From Siphonodentalium dalli (Eukaryota; Mollusca; Scaphopoda; Gadilida; Siphonodentaliidae), in assembly GCA_032622095.1 (NCBI GenBank), contig CP136062.1, forward strand, positions 36,704,918-36,768,917: DNA of 64,000 nt, given 5' to 3'. The notes beneath the pieces are model-generated. The model had not been told where the DNA came from, did no database searches, and saw only the letters and a program-made list of their open reading frames with translations. Shown piece after piece: positions 1 through 12,984 of the stretch (within the stretch, counting starts at the first letter, position 1; each line of letters begins with the position of its first letter). Both the position numbers and the translations under genes were made by a program.

Positions 1-2543
1 TGACCAGTGTAAATAGTGGTAAACAGGTCAGGGGTTCCACAATTATTTGTAGATGACCAAAGAACTCATTTAAGTCTTCTCCACCGGGGTGGGTGGGGTG
101 GGGTGGGGAGGGGAATTGTTTTTGGTTAGGTATACACATAGATATATGGTTATTATACCGCCCAATATTAGTCGTCGGGTATATAGCTGACGTCTCGATC
201 CGTCCGTCTGTACAATCATTTTGCATTATAACTCAAGAGTCGGTTGTCATATTGTTATGCCCTATGGCATGGTGACGGACCAGAAATGGGGAACGAATAT
301 GCATAATATCACGGGTTGTGACTATTAATGCCTACCAGAGTTATGGGCCCTGTTCGACTTCATGAAATTCAGTCCGTACAAAGCTTTTTCAATATAAGTT
401 AAGTGTCGGTTGTCGAATTTTGATGTGGTTTGGTATGGTGATAGACCAGAATGAAGAATTGAATGTCATTTCTTAATGCATCTGAATGCATCACTTTATT
501 TCAGTTCATCTATTTGTAAGTGATATAATCAGTATACAATTAGTATTTTAGTTTAGTCTTGTTGAGCAGTAAAGCTCCAAGATGAAGTTCGGAAATTCAA
601 TGAGAATAGCGTCACCTTAAGTTGGGATTGTCTGAGCAGTAAACAGTTAACGGTCATTCATCATGACCAATTCAGTTTTATTTGGATAATTGTTGCAAAT
701 TAACATTACTTGCAATCATTCAAGATGAGAAATAACCAGAAGGAATGAATTTGATTACATGCCAGGACAAGACAGTATTTCAGACATTAGAAATTTATGA
801 GATACCCTTTTCAATTTCATGTTATGCAACAATCATGTTAATGATATATAGTCATCATTGAGTATTCACCATGTAGTATCCAATTTGTGATAGTTTTTAT
901 GTTTTATTACTTTTATTCAAGTAATACAACTGGGTAATATATTAATTGTGTTACTAAATATTTCTTCCGCTGATAATAAGTTTCCTGAACGCTATTACGG
1001 TGGTTCACTGTGAAGTGGTCCGGGATCCTGTGAAATCCAGAATGTTGCTAAATCTGAGGCTAAAGAGTCACTATAGCTGCTATAATAGCTATATAGAAAA
1101 AAATTACAAGCACGATTTTTTCCGCCTCTGGATCACCCACCCACCCCGGTCCTATATACGGATTTCTTTTTTAGACCCCCCCCCCCTCTTAGACGACACA
1201 ACAAGCCTCTTTTTGTTGTAATTTTTTCTTCTATTCAACTTTAAGTTAATTTTTTTCCTTGTATATATATCATTTTTGTATGCAAAAGTATTCAATAAAC
1301 GGAATATCCAGTTTAAATAAAATTTTGTAATATATAATGTTAAACATAACCAAACTAAATGAATATCCAGCCACAGGAACCATATATTATGTTCACAATT
1401 CACTATATAACCTGCTATAGTTAATATATATGTGACCAATTAGTTTTTGGGACTTGAGTACCTAAACATACTTTATGATTATTGACTGATGATGGGTCAG
1501 GGTGTTTGAAAATGTATTTATCCGTTACATATATCCCGATGTTTTGGTTTTGGATTGCGAATATAATTGATGCGTGACCAGATTAATTGTTTGACAACGA
1601 AGGTTCCTGGACCGAATAACACATTCAATTCATTATCAATAAACATGGGTAAACAATGTATTGTTAGTAATAGAATATAATTAAAGAAATCTTTATTGCA
1701 TGATAATGTTTTAACCACAACTATCAGACGAAACTGGATTTATGAACAAATTAACATGGATTCAACCAACGGAAATAGACTGGAATAGCAAAGTAATACT
1801 ACAATGAATATGGAATAAGAGAACGAATGACATGACATACACTTAATTAAACTACCGAATATACAACGAGAACATAAAAACAATGATTATCCCTGATTAT
1901 GCCATGAATTTATGTTCGTCTTTATATATAGTATTATCAAATAGTATATTGGCATCTCTATAACAGCCATTTGTGTATTGTAACGCATTTAACAGAGTGT
2001 GTATATGTGAACACGATCGTTAATAGTTCATCTACCGGATTATACGGATGGTGACTCAATTGTTAGTGCAAACAGGCCAATATTATGTGAGCGTCAACGC
2101 GATGTGGGCGTTACCATTAATAGACAAATTCATAAAAATTCTTTGTGTCTTACGAAATTTACAAACAAACCACGGAGAAGTTATTTTTTTGTTATTGATT
2201 CAAATTTTAGCATTTATAATATCCCGAAACTCAATGTATACGGTTTTAAAATGAGTTTAGGGCGCGGAGAACATGAAATGTTGGCGTTAACACCTGCACG
2301 AAAATAGGAAATCGGACGCGATTTTGAATTGCGAACGCGAAATTCTCATTATAAGCAATTCTTTCCGATTTTCGGTTTCTGTATTTGTTGAGATTTGCAG
2401 GTCGCATAGCTCCTTTGCTTATAATACTACATCGAAATCGATTGTATTTATTTAAAAAACGATGTCGAAGTGGCGAGTCGAACTTTATTTACAGTTATTT
2501 TGATGTAGGGTTACCCTTCCGGTGACGTAGGTTCCAGGCCCTG
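1..2543 (+). mobile_element. Right-hand part of a 4.4-kb TIR element (copy A, cut by window start)
   Basis: Positions 1-2543 match 4425-6967 almost base for base (constant offset 4,424), with only scattered substitutions, single-base indels and a poly-C length change around 1180. The copy ends in the same terminal sequence, ...GACGTAGGTTCCAGGCCCTG, and is followed at once by its reverse complement, the left end of copy B. Its left part lies outside the window. No open frame exceeds about 100 codons, so it looks non-autonomous. Near the right end GTGGGCGTTACCATT (about 2104) is inverted relative to ATGGTAACGCCTACA at the left end of copy B, a likely subterminal inverted repeat. Confidence 0.8.
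86..113 (+). other. G-quadruplex-type G-run cluster in copy A
   Basis: Six runs of three or four G separated by single T or A bases, with an unbroken G/T/A composition. This strongly matches the G4 pattern. It is conserved in copy B at 4510-4537. Confidence 0.7.
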
Positions 2544-2563
2544 CAGGGCCTGGAACCTACGTC
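2524..2563. repeat. Perfect 40-bp palindrome at the TIR-TIR junction
   Basis: The last 20 bases of copy A and the first 20 of copy B are exact reverse complements, centred on CTGCAG between 2543 and 2544. There is no spacer. Copy B's right end at 6967 runs instead into unrelated repeat DNA. Confidence 0.95.
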
Positions 2564-5500
2564 ATAAAACAAAGTTTTTCACCGAAAAATGGCGGCTGCT
2601 CGGTGCGACTCGAAGTGAGTATTTATCGTTTTTGCAAACTATGTTCATAAACCACTAAAAAAATCATTGCTTATGAGCTGTAAAACATTGTTTTCTAGCT
2701 CACAGTCATCTATACCGAGATATATATGTAACGGTTGTAAAGATTATCGCATTCAGGTGGTTTCCGTCACCAATTTTCGAGGCATGTTTCAGAGTTTTGA
2801 AATGGTAACGCCTACATTGACTTTTAAAACTGGAATTGTGACATAAATGGTAACGCCTACATATAGTCAACATTTGATTCCAAAATCGGAAATTTGGCTG
2901 AATTCTTTCTTTCACTTGCCGAATATCACAATTAGTTTTAGGACTATAGTGAGTAGTGTATGCCTTCACAGTTAATGGAACTTATGGAAGCGCAAGAGTA
3001 TAATTCACCCCTCGCTATAAGATCCCCGAATATTGCCGATGCGAATCGGTATACATCGGCTCAAAAGTAGACTACTTCACTTGTGGCAGGCTAATTAATA
3101 CGTTTTTCACGGAATAACTATCACAAGACAAATGAATAAAATAATAAGTAATTATATGACCTTTATATATCAATATTATTATAGGGAATAAGAAAAAGGG
3201 TCATTCTGGTTGATGCATCATATACATGTATAATTATAGGCTAAAATAAACCAAACTTTGATAAATGAATAAACGCAATATCGCCACTGCTTGAGTTGAA
3301 CCAGGAAGAAGCTTTAAGTCGTATTATTAAATTTTTGTTTCAAGTTCAAATGTTTCTGAAATTAATAAAAGAAAAAACTGTTAAAGTGATGTGAAACACT
3401 CCGGTAAGGTGATCGAATAGAAGTGTAGAATAATCTTGTCCAAAGTAGTTATTTTTACAAATGTTATATCTAAATTGACAACACACACCGTCATTCTTAT
3501 ATACTAATTAAATGCAGTGACTGCCGATGGCGAAATCGTTTATTTCGACACGACTCAGTCTCATTTCGCTTACATTTATCAATATATGCACATAAGATGT
3601 AGAATTTAAGGTAATAGAAAATAGTTTGACATATTATATATCAATACTATCGGATTCAGCATTCTATGATGCATGCATATATCGCAAGATGCCAGTGATG
3701 ATAGCCGTCTGAAGTCGACAGAAGTCGCAATTTAACTTATACCGATTGTATAGATGGGAAACTACATAGTACATCCCTGCCAGTCATTTTCTGAGTCCTT
3801 CGTGTATTCTCGGCATAACGGAAAAGCCCAACACCAAAACAAAAACAAAACACGCGTGGTCTGGAATTCTTCGGGTTCACAACAAACGCTAAAACCAGCG
3901 GGTGACTATAACCGGGTTTTAGGAAAATTTCGGAAACGAAATACTCCGAATGATAACGTCTCAGCCGACTGAGCCGCCATATTTCGTCAGCCACGAACGT
4001 CGTGACTAAGCCGGCTTAGCTAGATAACCAGCTACGAAAATTGGTTGAGCCAGCCAGGGGGGGGTGGGGTCTGGAAAAAAATTACACAGCAAAAAGGTTT
4101 TTTTCCGACCAGAGGGACCCACCACCCCAAAAATTATTGTTTTCCTCCAAAACTTTGGGGACCCATCCCCTCTTTCTCATGTTTTTATCAAAATTTCAGA
4201 GTTTTTTTTAGCCGTTTTTCAATAACTGTGTTAACTGTCTTACTAATTGCTAAACACAGCTCAGAAAAAAACGAAAAATAAACTGTATTTCCAGACGTTT
4301 CCTGGTGTTTTCAGTATCTAACAACAATAATAAAGCATTGTGTAGGTACACTATATGTCACAAATCGCCCTAGACCCCATTATAGCCTTAATAAATCGAG
4401 TGCGTTGTGTCTGACAGAGAACACTGACCAGTGTAAATAGTGGTAAACAGGTCAGGGGTTCCACAATTATTTGTAGATGACCAAAGAACTCTTTTAAGTC
4501 TTCTCCACCGGGGTGGGTGGGGTGGGGTGGGGAGGGGAATTGTTTTTGGTTAGGTATACACATAGATATATGGTTATTATACCGCCCAATATTAGTCGTC
4601 GGGTATATAGCTGACGTCTCGATCCGTCCGTCTGTACAATCATTTTGCATTATAACTCAAGAGTCGGTTGTCATATTGTTATGCCCTATGGCATGGTGAC
4701 GGACCAGAAATGGGGAACCGAATATGCATAATATCACGGGTTGTGACTATTAATGCCTACCAGAGTTATGGGCCCTGTTCGACTTCATGAAATTCAGTCC
4801 GTACAAAGCTTTTGCAATATAAGTTAAGTGTCGGTTGTCGAATTTTGATGTGGTTTGGTATGGTGATAGACCAGAATGAAGAATTGAATGTCATTTCTTA
4901 ATGCATCTGAATGCATCACTTTATTTCAGTTCATCTATTTGTAAGTGATATAATCAGTATACAATTAGTATTTTAGTTTAGTCTTGTTGAGCAGTAAAGC
5001 TCCAAGATGAAGTTCGGAAATTCAATGAGAATAGCGTCACCTTAAGTTGGGATTGTCTGAGCAGTAAACAGTTAACGGTCATTCATCATGACCAATTCAG
5101 TTTTATTTGGATAATTGTTGCAAATTAACATTACTTGCAATCATTCAAGATGAGAAATAACCAGAAGGAATGAATTTGATTACATGCCAGGACAAGACAG
5201 TATTTCAGACATTAGAAATTTATGAGATACCCTTTTCAATTTCATGTTATGCAACAATCATGTTAATGATATATAGTCATCATTGAGTATTCACCATGTA
5301 GTATCCAATTTGTGATAGTTTTTATGTTTTATTACTTTTATTCAAGTAATACAACTGGGTAATATATTAATTGTGTTACTAAATATTTCTTCCGCTGATA
5401 ATAAGTTTCCTGAACGCTATTACGGTGGTTCACTGTGAAGTGGTCCGGGATCCTGTGAAATCCAGAATGTTGCTAAATCTGAGGCTAAAGAGTCACTATA

Positions 5501-6967
5501 GCTGCTATAATAGCTATATAGAAAAAAATTACAAGCACGATTTTTTCCGCCTCTGGATCACCCACCCACCCCGGTCCTATATACGGATTTCTTTTTTAGA
5601 CCCCCCCCCCTCTTAGACGACACAACAAGCCTCTTTTTGTTGTAATTTTTTCTTCTATTCAACTTTAAGTTAATTTTTTTCCTTGTATATATATCATTTT
5701 TGTATGCAAAAGTATTCAATAAACGGAATATCCAGTTTAAATAAAATTTTGTAATATATAATGTTAAACATAACCAAACTAAATGAATATCCAGCCACAG
5801 GAACCATATATTATGTTCACAATTCACTATATAACCTGCTATAGTTAATATATATGTGACCAATTAGTTTTTGGGACTTGAGTACCTAAACATACTTTAT
5901 GATTATTGACTGATGATGGGTCAGGGTGTTTGAAAATGTATTTATCCGTTACATATATCCCGATGTTTTGGTTTTGGATTGCGAATATAATTGATGCGTG
6001 ACCAGATTAATTGTTTGACAACGAAGGTTCCTGGACCGAATAACACATTCAATTCATTATCAATAAACATGGGTAAACAATGTATTGTTAGTAATAGAAT
6101 ATAATTAAAGAAATCTTTATTGCATGATAATGTTTTAACCACAACTATCAGACGAAACTGGATTTATGAACAAATTAACATGGATTCAACCAACGGAAAT
6201 AGACTGGAATAGCAAAGTAATACTACAATGAATATGGAATAAGAGAACGAATGACATGACATACACTTAATTAAACTACCGAATATACAACGAGAACATA
6301 AAAACAATGATTATCCCTGATTATGCCATGAATTTATGTTCGTCTTTATATATAGTATTATCAAATAGTATATTGGCATCTCTATAACAGCCATTTGTGT
6401 ATTGTAACGCATTTAACAGAGTGTGTATATGTGAACACGATCGTTAATAGTTCATCTACCGGATTATACGGATGGTGACTCAATTGTTAGTGCAAACAGG
6501 CCAATATTATGTGAGCGTCAACGCGATGTGGGCGTTACCATTAATAGACAAATTCATAAATATTCTTTGTGTCTTACGAAATTTACAAACAAACCACGGA
6601 GAAGTTATTTTTTTGTTATTGATTCAAATTTTAGCATTTATAATATCCCGAAACTCAATGTATACGGTTTTAAAATGAGTTTAGGGCGCGGAGAACATGA
6701 AATGTTGGCGTTAACACCTGCACGAAAATAGGAAATCGGACGCGATTTTGAATTGCGAACGCGAAATTCTCATTATAAGCAATTCTTTCCGATTTTCGGT
6801 TTCTGTATTTGTTGAGATTTGCAGGTCGCATAGCTCCTTTGCTTATAATACTACATCGAAATCGATTGTATTTATTTAAAAAACGATGTCGAAGTGGCGA
6901 GTCGAACTTTATTTACAGTTATTTTGATGTAGGGTTACCCTTCCGGTGACGTAGGTTCCAGGCCCTG
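2544..6967 (+). mobile_element. Complete 4,424-bp TIR element (copy B), head-to-tail with copy A
   Basis: The copy is bounded by a 21-bp perfect terminal inverted repeat whose first 20 bases are CAGGGCCTGGAACCTACGTC. The length equals the offset between the repeated blocks, so the copies form a true tandem array with no bases or target duplication between them. A CAG start resembles hAT TIRs, but the class is not established: no transposase is visible and the left flank of the array is outside the window. Near the left end, ATGGCGGCTGCTCGGTGC at 2589 runs into a good donor (GTGAGT at 2615), so a captured or ancestral first exon is possible. The inner block 3000-4420 has no recognisable coding sequence. 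Confidence 0.8.
4510..4537 (+). other. G-quadruplex-type G-run cluster in copy B
   Basis: Exact counterpart of 86-113 at offset 4,424. Six G-runs with one-base loops. Confidence 0.7.
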
Positions 6968-8190
6968 GATTGATAGGTTGTTCACTCAGACCTGTTTAAG
7001 ATGTCTGATTTATGTCACAGAAGCCCATTATCGGCAAAAAACATCTTTGCGATAAATCGCAAAATATAATCGCCCAGTACGTAGTCTGAGAGTTATCGTA
7101 AAGATGTTTGAGATTCATCATAAAGGTTTGTGTGTTATCGCGAAGGTGTTTTTGTGATTTATCGCGAAGGTTTGCTCCCTCATCACTCATGCATCTGGCT
7201 GTGAATGACTGATCGGTCTATTTTAGTCCGACCGGGCATTGATTGATAGGTTGTTCACTCAGACCTGTTTAAGGTGTCTGATTTATAATAATCACAGAAG
7301 CCCGTTAGTGCAAAAAAACCTTTGCGACAAATCTCAAACATCTTTGCGATAAATCAAAAAAAATTGTCACACAGTACGTACTCTGAGATTTATCGTAAAG
7401 ATGTTTGAGATTTATCGTAATGGTTTACGTGTTATCGCATAGGTGTTTGTGATTTTTCGCAAAGTTTTGCTCCTCTCACCATTCATGCATCTGGCTGTAA
7501 ATGACTGATCGGTCTATTTTAGCCCGATCGTTCAATTATAAATTGATAGGTTGTTCACTGAGACCTGTCCAAGATGGCTGATTTATAATGTTTACACACA
7601 AATTAAGAAATTTTTAGCACCAAAAAAGTTTGCCACAAATCTCAAACATGTTTGCGATAAATCGCAAAATATAATCACCCAGTACGCAGTCTGAGAGTCA
7701 TCGTAAAGATGTTTGAGATTTATTGTAAAGGTTTGCGAGTTATCGCAAAGGTGTTTGTAATCTTTCGCAAAGTTGTTTTGTGATTTTTCGCAAAGGTTTG
7801 CTCGCCTTATCCCACATGCATGCTGGCTGTCAAAGAATGGTCGGTCTATTTTAGCCCAACCATGCTATTATAGATCGATTGGTGCTTTACCCAGACCTGT
7901 TGAAGATGTCGGATTATATTTATATTTATATGTATATGTATACGGTCCATTAATGCCAATGCATGGAAATATATTTGCGATAAATCACAAACCATTGCGA
8001 TTAATCGCAAACCGTTTGTAATCAATCGAAAACCTTTACACTAAATCGCATTTATTTATTGTAAAGTAGTTAGCAATTCGCAAAAGTTTGCGATTTATCG
8101 CAAGGTAGTTTTTTATTTATCGGGCTATTCTAGATCGATTGGTCTGTCATCCAGACCAGTTTCAAGATGTTTGATTTATGTTTACTTTAA
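6968..8190. repeat. Degenerate tandem repeat, about 270-330 bp per unit, rich in GCGATAAATCGC palindromes
   Basis: Unit starts recur at about 6968, 7241, 7542, 7874 and 8133, each beginning near GATTGATAGGTTGTTCACTC (later GATCGATTGG) followed by AGACCTGTT-AAGATG-CTGATTTAT. Each unit holds several copies of TTTGCGATAAATCGCAAA-like words in both orientations and closes with GGTCTATTTTAG-CCGACC. The later units are more diverged. The element array of copies A and B ends exactly at the start of the first visible unit. No coding potential is apparent. Confidence 0.75.
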
Positions 8191-9877
8191 TATTATTGCA
8201 CACAAATTAAGAAATTATTTTTGAACATTCAGACCAATTTTACTCCACATGCAGGGAACAGGGAATCCTGAAATCGATATCTTAAAGGATTTATTCGCTC
8301 TAGAAACTACAAAACGCAATCGGAAAGCCCTCCCTGTTGTGATTAAAATGATCCAAGTCCCATTCCGATCGCATAATAAATAACCCGTAAAATAAATAAA
8401 TAATACCAGCACCGGTATTCGGAGATTTCCGTGACTAAACTACGAGTGACGTACTTGTGGGGAGCGAATTAAAAACGCAGATTCGGAGCCGGAGTTTATT
8501 ATGCAGACTACGAGGACGTAATCGTAAGTCAGTCGATACTAAAATGCGCAGTCGTATGTGCGCGTGTGGTGTATAGATTACGTTACGCTTTGGTCGTTTA
8601 TCTGGAATAGAAGACAATAGCTATGTGAATAAAGTAATTAATAGCCCCTAGAATGATTGTTGTTTTTGTAGCCATTAATAATTAACATGCCGGCACATGT
8701 CTGTTTTGGTAAATAGATGGCAGTAATAGTGCTTTGATTGTCTCGCGTATTCACTCGGTGATTTGTAATCACTCAGTAACTATTCATCAGTGTCAGTCGC
8801 GAACTTGTTTGCACTCTATATGCCACAAAGTGAATAGCAAGAATTCGAACATTATCACTCTGATCATACATATATAAGAAGCGCCCAAATTTATATAAAC
8901 ACTGGGCTGAATAAAGTTAACTCTATTTATGCGCCTTTGTTTTGTGTTTGTTTGTTGTTTTACTTTCGATATAAATATCCCGAGTATCTGTCATCTCCAC
9001 ATATTCCAAGATGGCTAGTAGATGTAGTGTGTTCAGTTGTGGGCGGGCTAGCGATCCATTATTTAGTACCTCCAAAAAGACAACACAGTGCGTAATTTAG
9101 AACGCTCTTTATTGTCTACCGCTTTTGGGAGACGGAAGCATGGACGCTCTTTATATTTAATTGTCACAATACCACATACAAATCACCCATGACATTGAAA
9201 TAGAGCACGTTCATAATTGAGAACGCTCTTTATTGTCTACACCGCGATGAAAACATGGACGCTCTTTATTAGAGGCAATCATTGGAGTTTTGCTATGCTA
9301 ACAATTCAAAAAAATCCTCTCTAGAAAGTCAATATGTGCCATCAAAACGTAAAATAAAACAAAGAACAAACTGAAAAACAATGCCAGGCTAGCCTTCAAT
9401 TAAAAAAAATATCGTTATGCCAAACTGCAGCCTAACTAATAATTATTGTAGTTTCAACTGTCTGTTGTGTATTCGAGTGAATTATTTTGTTTACTCACTT
9501 ATCGATCTTGACTGGAAGGATTTTAGCAAGCTGTTCACAGTCGTGCACTTCTCCACACAAAATGTTTCGTGTGAATAAACAGACAGGAACATTATTATGA
9601 CGAATTCAAACCATCATGATACATGTACTAGTACAATAACTACCACCTTTTTAATCACACCCATTTGTAATTAACTGTACGCATATAGCGCACAACGGGG
9701 TGACACTAATGTGTAAACTAGCTGCCGAAATTGGTACCATACAACGAAGAATGAAGTACTGGTATATGGCCTAACTTGTGTTCTTTCAGAAACAGTTAAA
9801 TTAGTTTTGCACGAAATTCCGCTCGCTCATTGCATTTCTGCATAAATTAATCTCATTTCAAATAACTTTTATCGCAT
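8191..9877. other. Non-genic stretch with a short direct repeat and a tiny ORF
   Basis: GAACGCTCTTTATTGTCTAC occurs near 9099 and again near 9221, each followed about 30-40 bases later by CATGGACGCTCTTTAT, so an imperfect direct repeat of about 70 bp spans 9090-9262. A 29-codon frame, 9011-9100, starts MASRCSVFSC. The early Cys pair vaguely recalls the start of a THAP zinc finger, but it is too short to call. I see nothing else in this stretch. Confidence 0.4.
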
Positions 9878-10544
9878 CAATCGCTTACAAGTTGTGGTTG
9901 ATGTATGAAATTGCTATTCTGCATTCTATACATTGAATACTAACATGTATGATGCACCATGGTTACTTGTTACTATTGTCACCCATGACATCGTCAAAAA
10001 TAATGGACTTTTCTCTCAAAAACTTGACATAAATATTGGCAAAAATTCACTTTTCAGATTTGGACCATTTTTTCAGGTAAAATATAACTATCTTTGGATT
10101 GAAAGGTGTTTATTGTTTTGGTCTATCTTAAATGTGTCACACTACGGTGTTTATAGACTAAATTGCTCAAGATGGCTTCCAAAATGGCAACCAAATTGGT
10201 AGAATGTTAATTTTTTACATATATCCCGAACATTCTCTGCATTATCCGAAAAGGTAGCATATTGTGACTCACTTGGTTATTATACATGTTAGTTAATTAA
10301 CTGACAACTACATGTTCTATTCTGGTTGTTTGGTTGTCTGGTTGTTCCGTATGGGGCATGACAAATTAATTTTAAAGTATGCAATTTTGCCGAGAACCTC
10401 TTTTGTGATTTTGGCCACATTTATTGAAAGGAAATGGGCAGAACTTTGATACAGAACTGAGATGGACCATAATCTTTGACTATTCTGGTCCATTATGATA
10501 AAAATAAATATCAACAGGATACAGTGTGGATGCCAAGATCATAG

Positions 10545-12222
10545 CCAGGGAGTTACTCTATGAGCATATGTGAGGTGAATATGTATACAGAGAGTTATTG
10601 TATGTCATGACTGATGTGAGTAGGTATACAATGAGTGACTATATGGTTATGAGTGGGTTGTAAGATGCACCTAGGTATACAGGGAGAGGTCATGGTCAGG
10701 TGTGAGGTCAATCGGTATGCATGGAGTGACTATGGTGTATGATTGTGTATATTCAGTACGGGTGCAACCGGTGTACCTGCATGGCCATTGGTGTGGTGTA
10801 TGTATATAGCTACATGGTCATCTATGTGTTGATTATGTATATATGGATTGACTGTAAGGTCATGGGTGGTATGTGCATGTGTTGTCTGTATGATCATGGA
10901 TGGGGTGTGTGGATAAATAGGGATTGATTTTGTGGTTACGGGTAATGTGTACAGGTATACATGGAATGACTGTACGGTCATGATTGAATATGAATACATG
11001 GAGTAAGCTGGTTGGACATTATCGAGGGTGTGGGTATATAGGGAGTGTCCGTGTGGTAATGGTGGGATGTATATTTATATATCTCGTGGATGTATTATCA
11101 TTTGTGGGTGTATAAGGCTTTGCTGTATTATCATGGATGGCGTGTATGCTTATGCAGTGAATTGCTGAATTGTCATGTGTGAGGTGTATATGCAAGTATG
11201 GAGTGTTTGAGTGGTCGTGTGTGCGGGTTTTTTGTATATCTGGAAGGGCTGAATGGCCATTAGTGAGGTTTACATGTATACCTGGAGTGAATCTATAGTC
11301 TAGGGTGGGCCGCATATGTATATCGAGTGGTTATATGACTATGTGTGTCGAATAGGTATACAAGTAGTGACTGTATGGTTAATGGTGAGATGAGTACATG
11401 TAGGTAGGTATACAAGTAGTGACTGTATGTTCACACATGTAATGAACATCTATACAGGGGGTGACTAAATGGTCATGTGTCAGGCCTATGAGTATACATG
11501 GTGTTCCTGTTTGGTGACTCGTGGCGGTATGGTCATGTGTAGGTTATACCAGTATACACACGTGTTGCTTTATTGTCATGGGCGAGGTATATGAGTATAT
11601 AGCGAGTGGCTATATGGCCACGGATGAGGTGCATATGCATACTTGGAGTGATTATACTGACATGGATGGGGTGTATTAGTATATCTTGAGTGGCTATTCG
11701 TCTATGGTTTGACAAATAGGGATACAGGGAGTGACATGGCCAATGTTGAGGTGAATATGTATACAAGGATTGACCATGATAATGTATGAATGTTTTGAAT
11801 ATGTACACACGGGGTGACTATATGGTCATAGGTCAGGTGAAGGAGTATACCAGGTGAGATGGGTGAGGGTATGTGTATGAAGCGAGTGGCTATATGGCCA
11901 TTGGTGAGGTGCATATGTATACCGGAATGACTTTATGGTCATTGTCGTGGTGTTGACGTAGCTATTGATTGTCTATTTGACCATGCGTTTGGAGAATATG
12001 TATACATGGGGTGACCTTATGGCCAATGGTGAGGTGAAAGGGTATACAATGAGTGACTATATGGTTATGGGTCATGTTTAGGAGTATACCGGGTGTGCCT
12101 GCATTGTGACGCATGGCTGTGTGGTCATCCGTGGGCATGTGTCAGGTGTACATGTATACAGTGGGTCACTATATTGTTATGTATGTGGTGTTTATGTATA
12201 TACGTAATGACTGTGTGCTAAT
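10545..12222 (+). repeat. Minisatellite, left arm (about 40-50 bp period)
   Basis: Diverged units follow the pattern GGTGAGGT-TATGTATACA-GGAGTGACTATATGGTCATG, about 35-40 copies. Long but spurious open frames rich in His, Thr and Ile arise on the minus strand from the repeat and should not be read as genes. Confidence 0.85.
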
Positions 12223-12351
12223 GGGTGGCTATCGCTTTCCACGCTTAACGCCCCTCATCTACATAAACATCATCAAGATGGAGAACTCTCTGACATTACC
12301 TCTCTATTGATTAACATACCCTTGATTTATTGTGGAAAGCGATAGCCACCC

Positions 12352-12984
12352 AAGATACACATGTACAACCCATCCATTACCCAAGTCACTCCATATGTAC
12401 ATAAACACCACACAAATGACAACATAGTAACCCACTTTATATACGTACACCTGATCATGCAGCCATACTTGGTTATACCCGTACATACCACAAATGACGA
12501 TACAGCCACGAGTCACCATGCACGAACACCAGGTATACACCTACACCGACACATGACCGAAAAGTCACTCTATGTATACATATTCACTACATTCACGATC
12601 ATACAGTCACTCATTGTATACATATTCACCTCACCATGGACCATACAGCCACTACATGTACACCTATTCGCCATACACATGACCATAGAGTCAATTCAGG
12701 TATACATATGCACAATACCAACGGTGAGCCCTTCCAGATATACCAATACCCGCACATACGACCACTCATAAGTTCCATACCTGCCACTCATAAGTTATAT
12801 ACACGCCATCCATGATCATGCATCTACTCCCCATACACTACCAATGATAACACATCCACAACATATATAAATATATGTCCCACCGTCACCAACAGTGGAC
12901 TCACTATATACCCACACATAATTCATGACCATACAATAACTCCATGTATACCTATTATCCTCATCTATGATCACAGAGTAACTC
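12352..12984 (-). repeat. Minisatellite, right arm, inverted copy
   Basis: This is the same unit in the opposite orientation (CATGACCATA-AGTCACTCCATGTATACATA...), about 14-16 copies. Together with the left arm it forms the inner part of the foldback structure. The spurious 136-codon plus-strand frame at 12361-12771 is a repeat artefact. Confidence 0.85.

Noticed and set aside
6968-8190. CRISPR-like array
   Set aside because: Eukaryotic context, with units of about 300 bp, diverged, and without regular short spacers.
9011-9100. MASRCSVFSC... as a THAP-domain start
   Set aside because: It has only 29 codons. The downstream His and AVPTIF-type features of THAP are absent.
12361-12771. 136-codon plus-strand open frame
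   Set aside because: It lies entirely in the inverted minisatellite. The composition (His, Thr, Ile repeats) follows the repeat unit.
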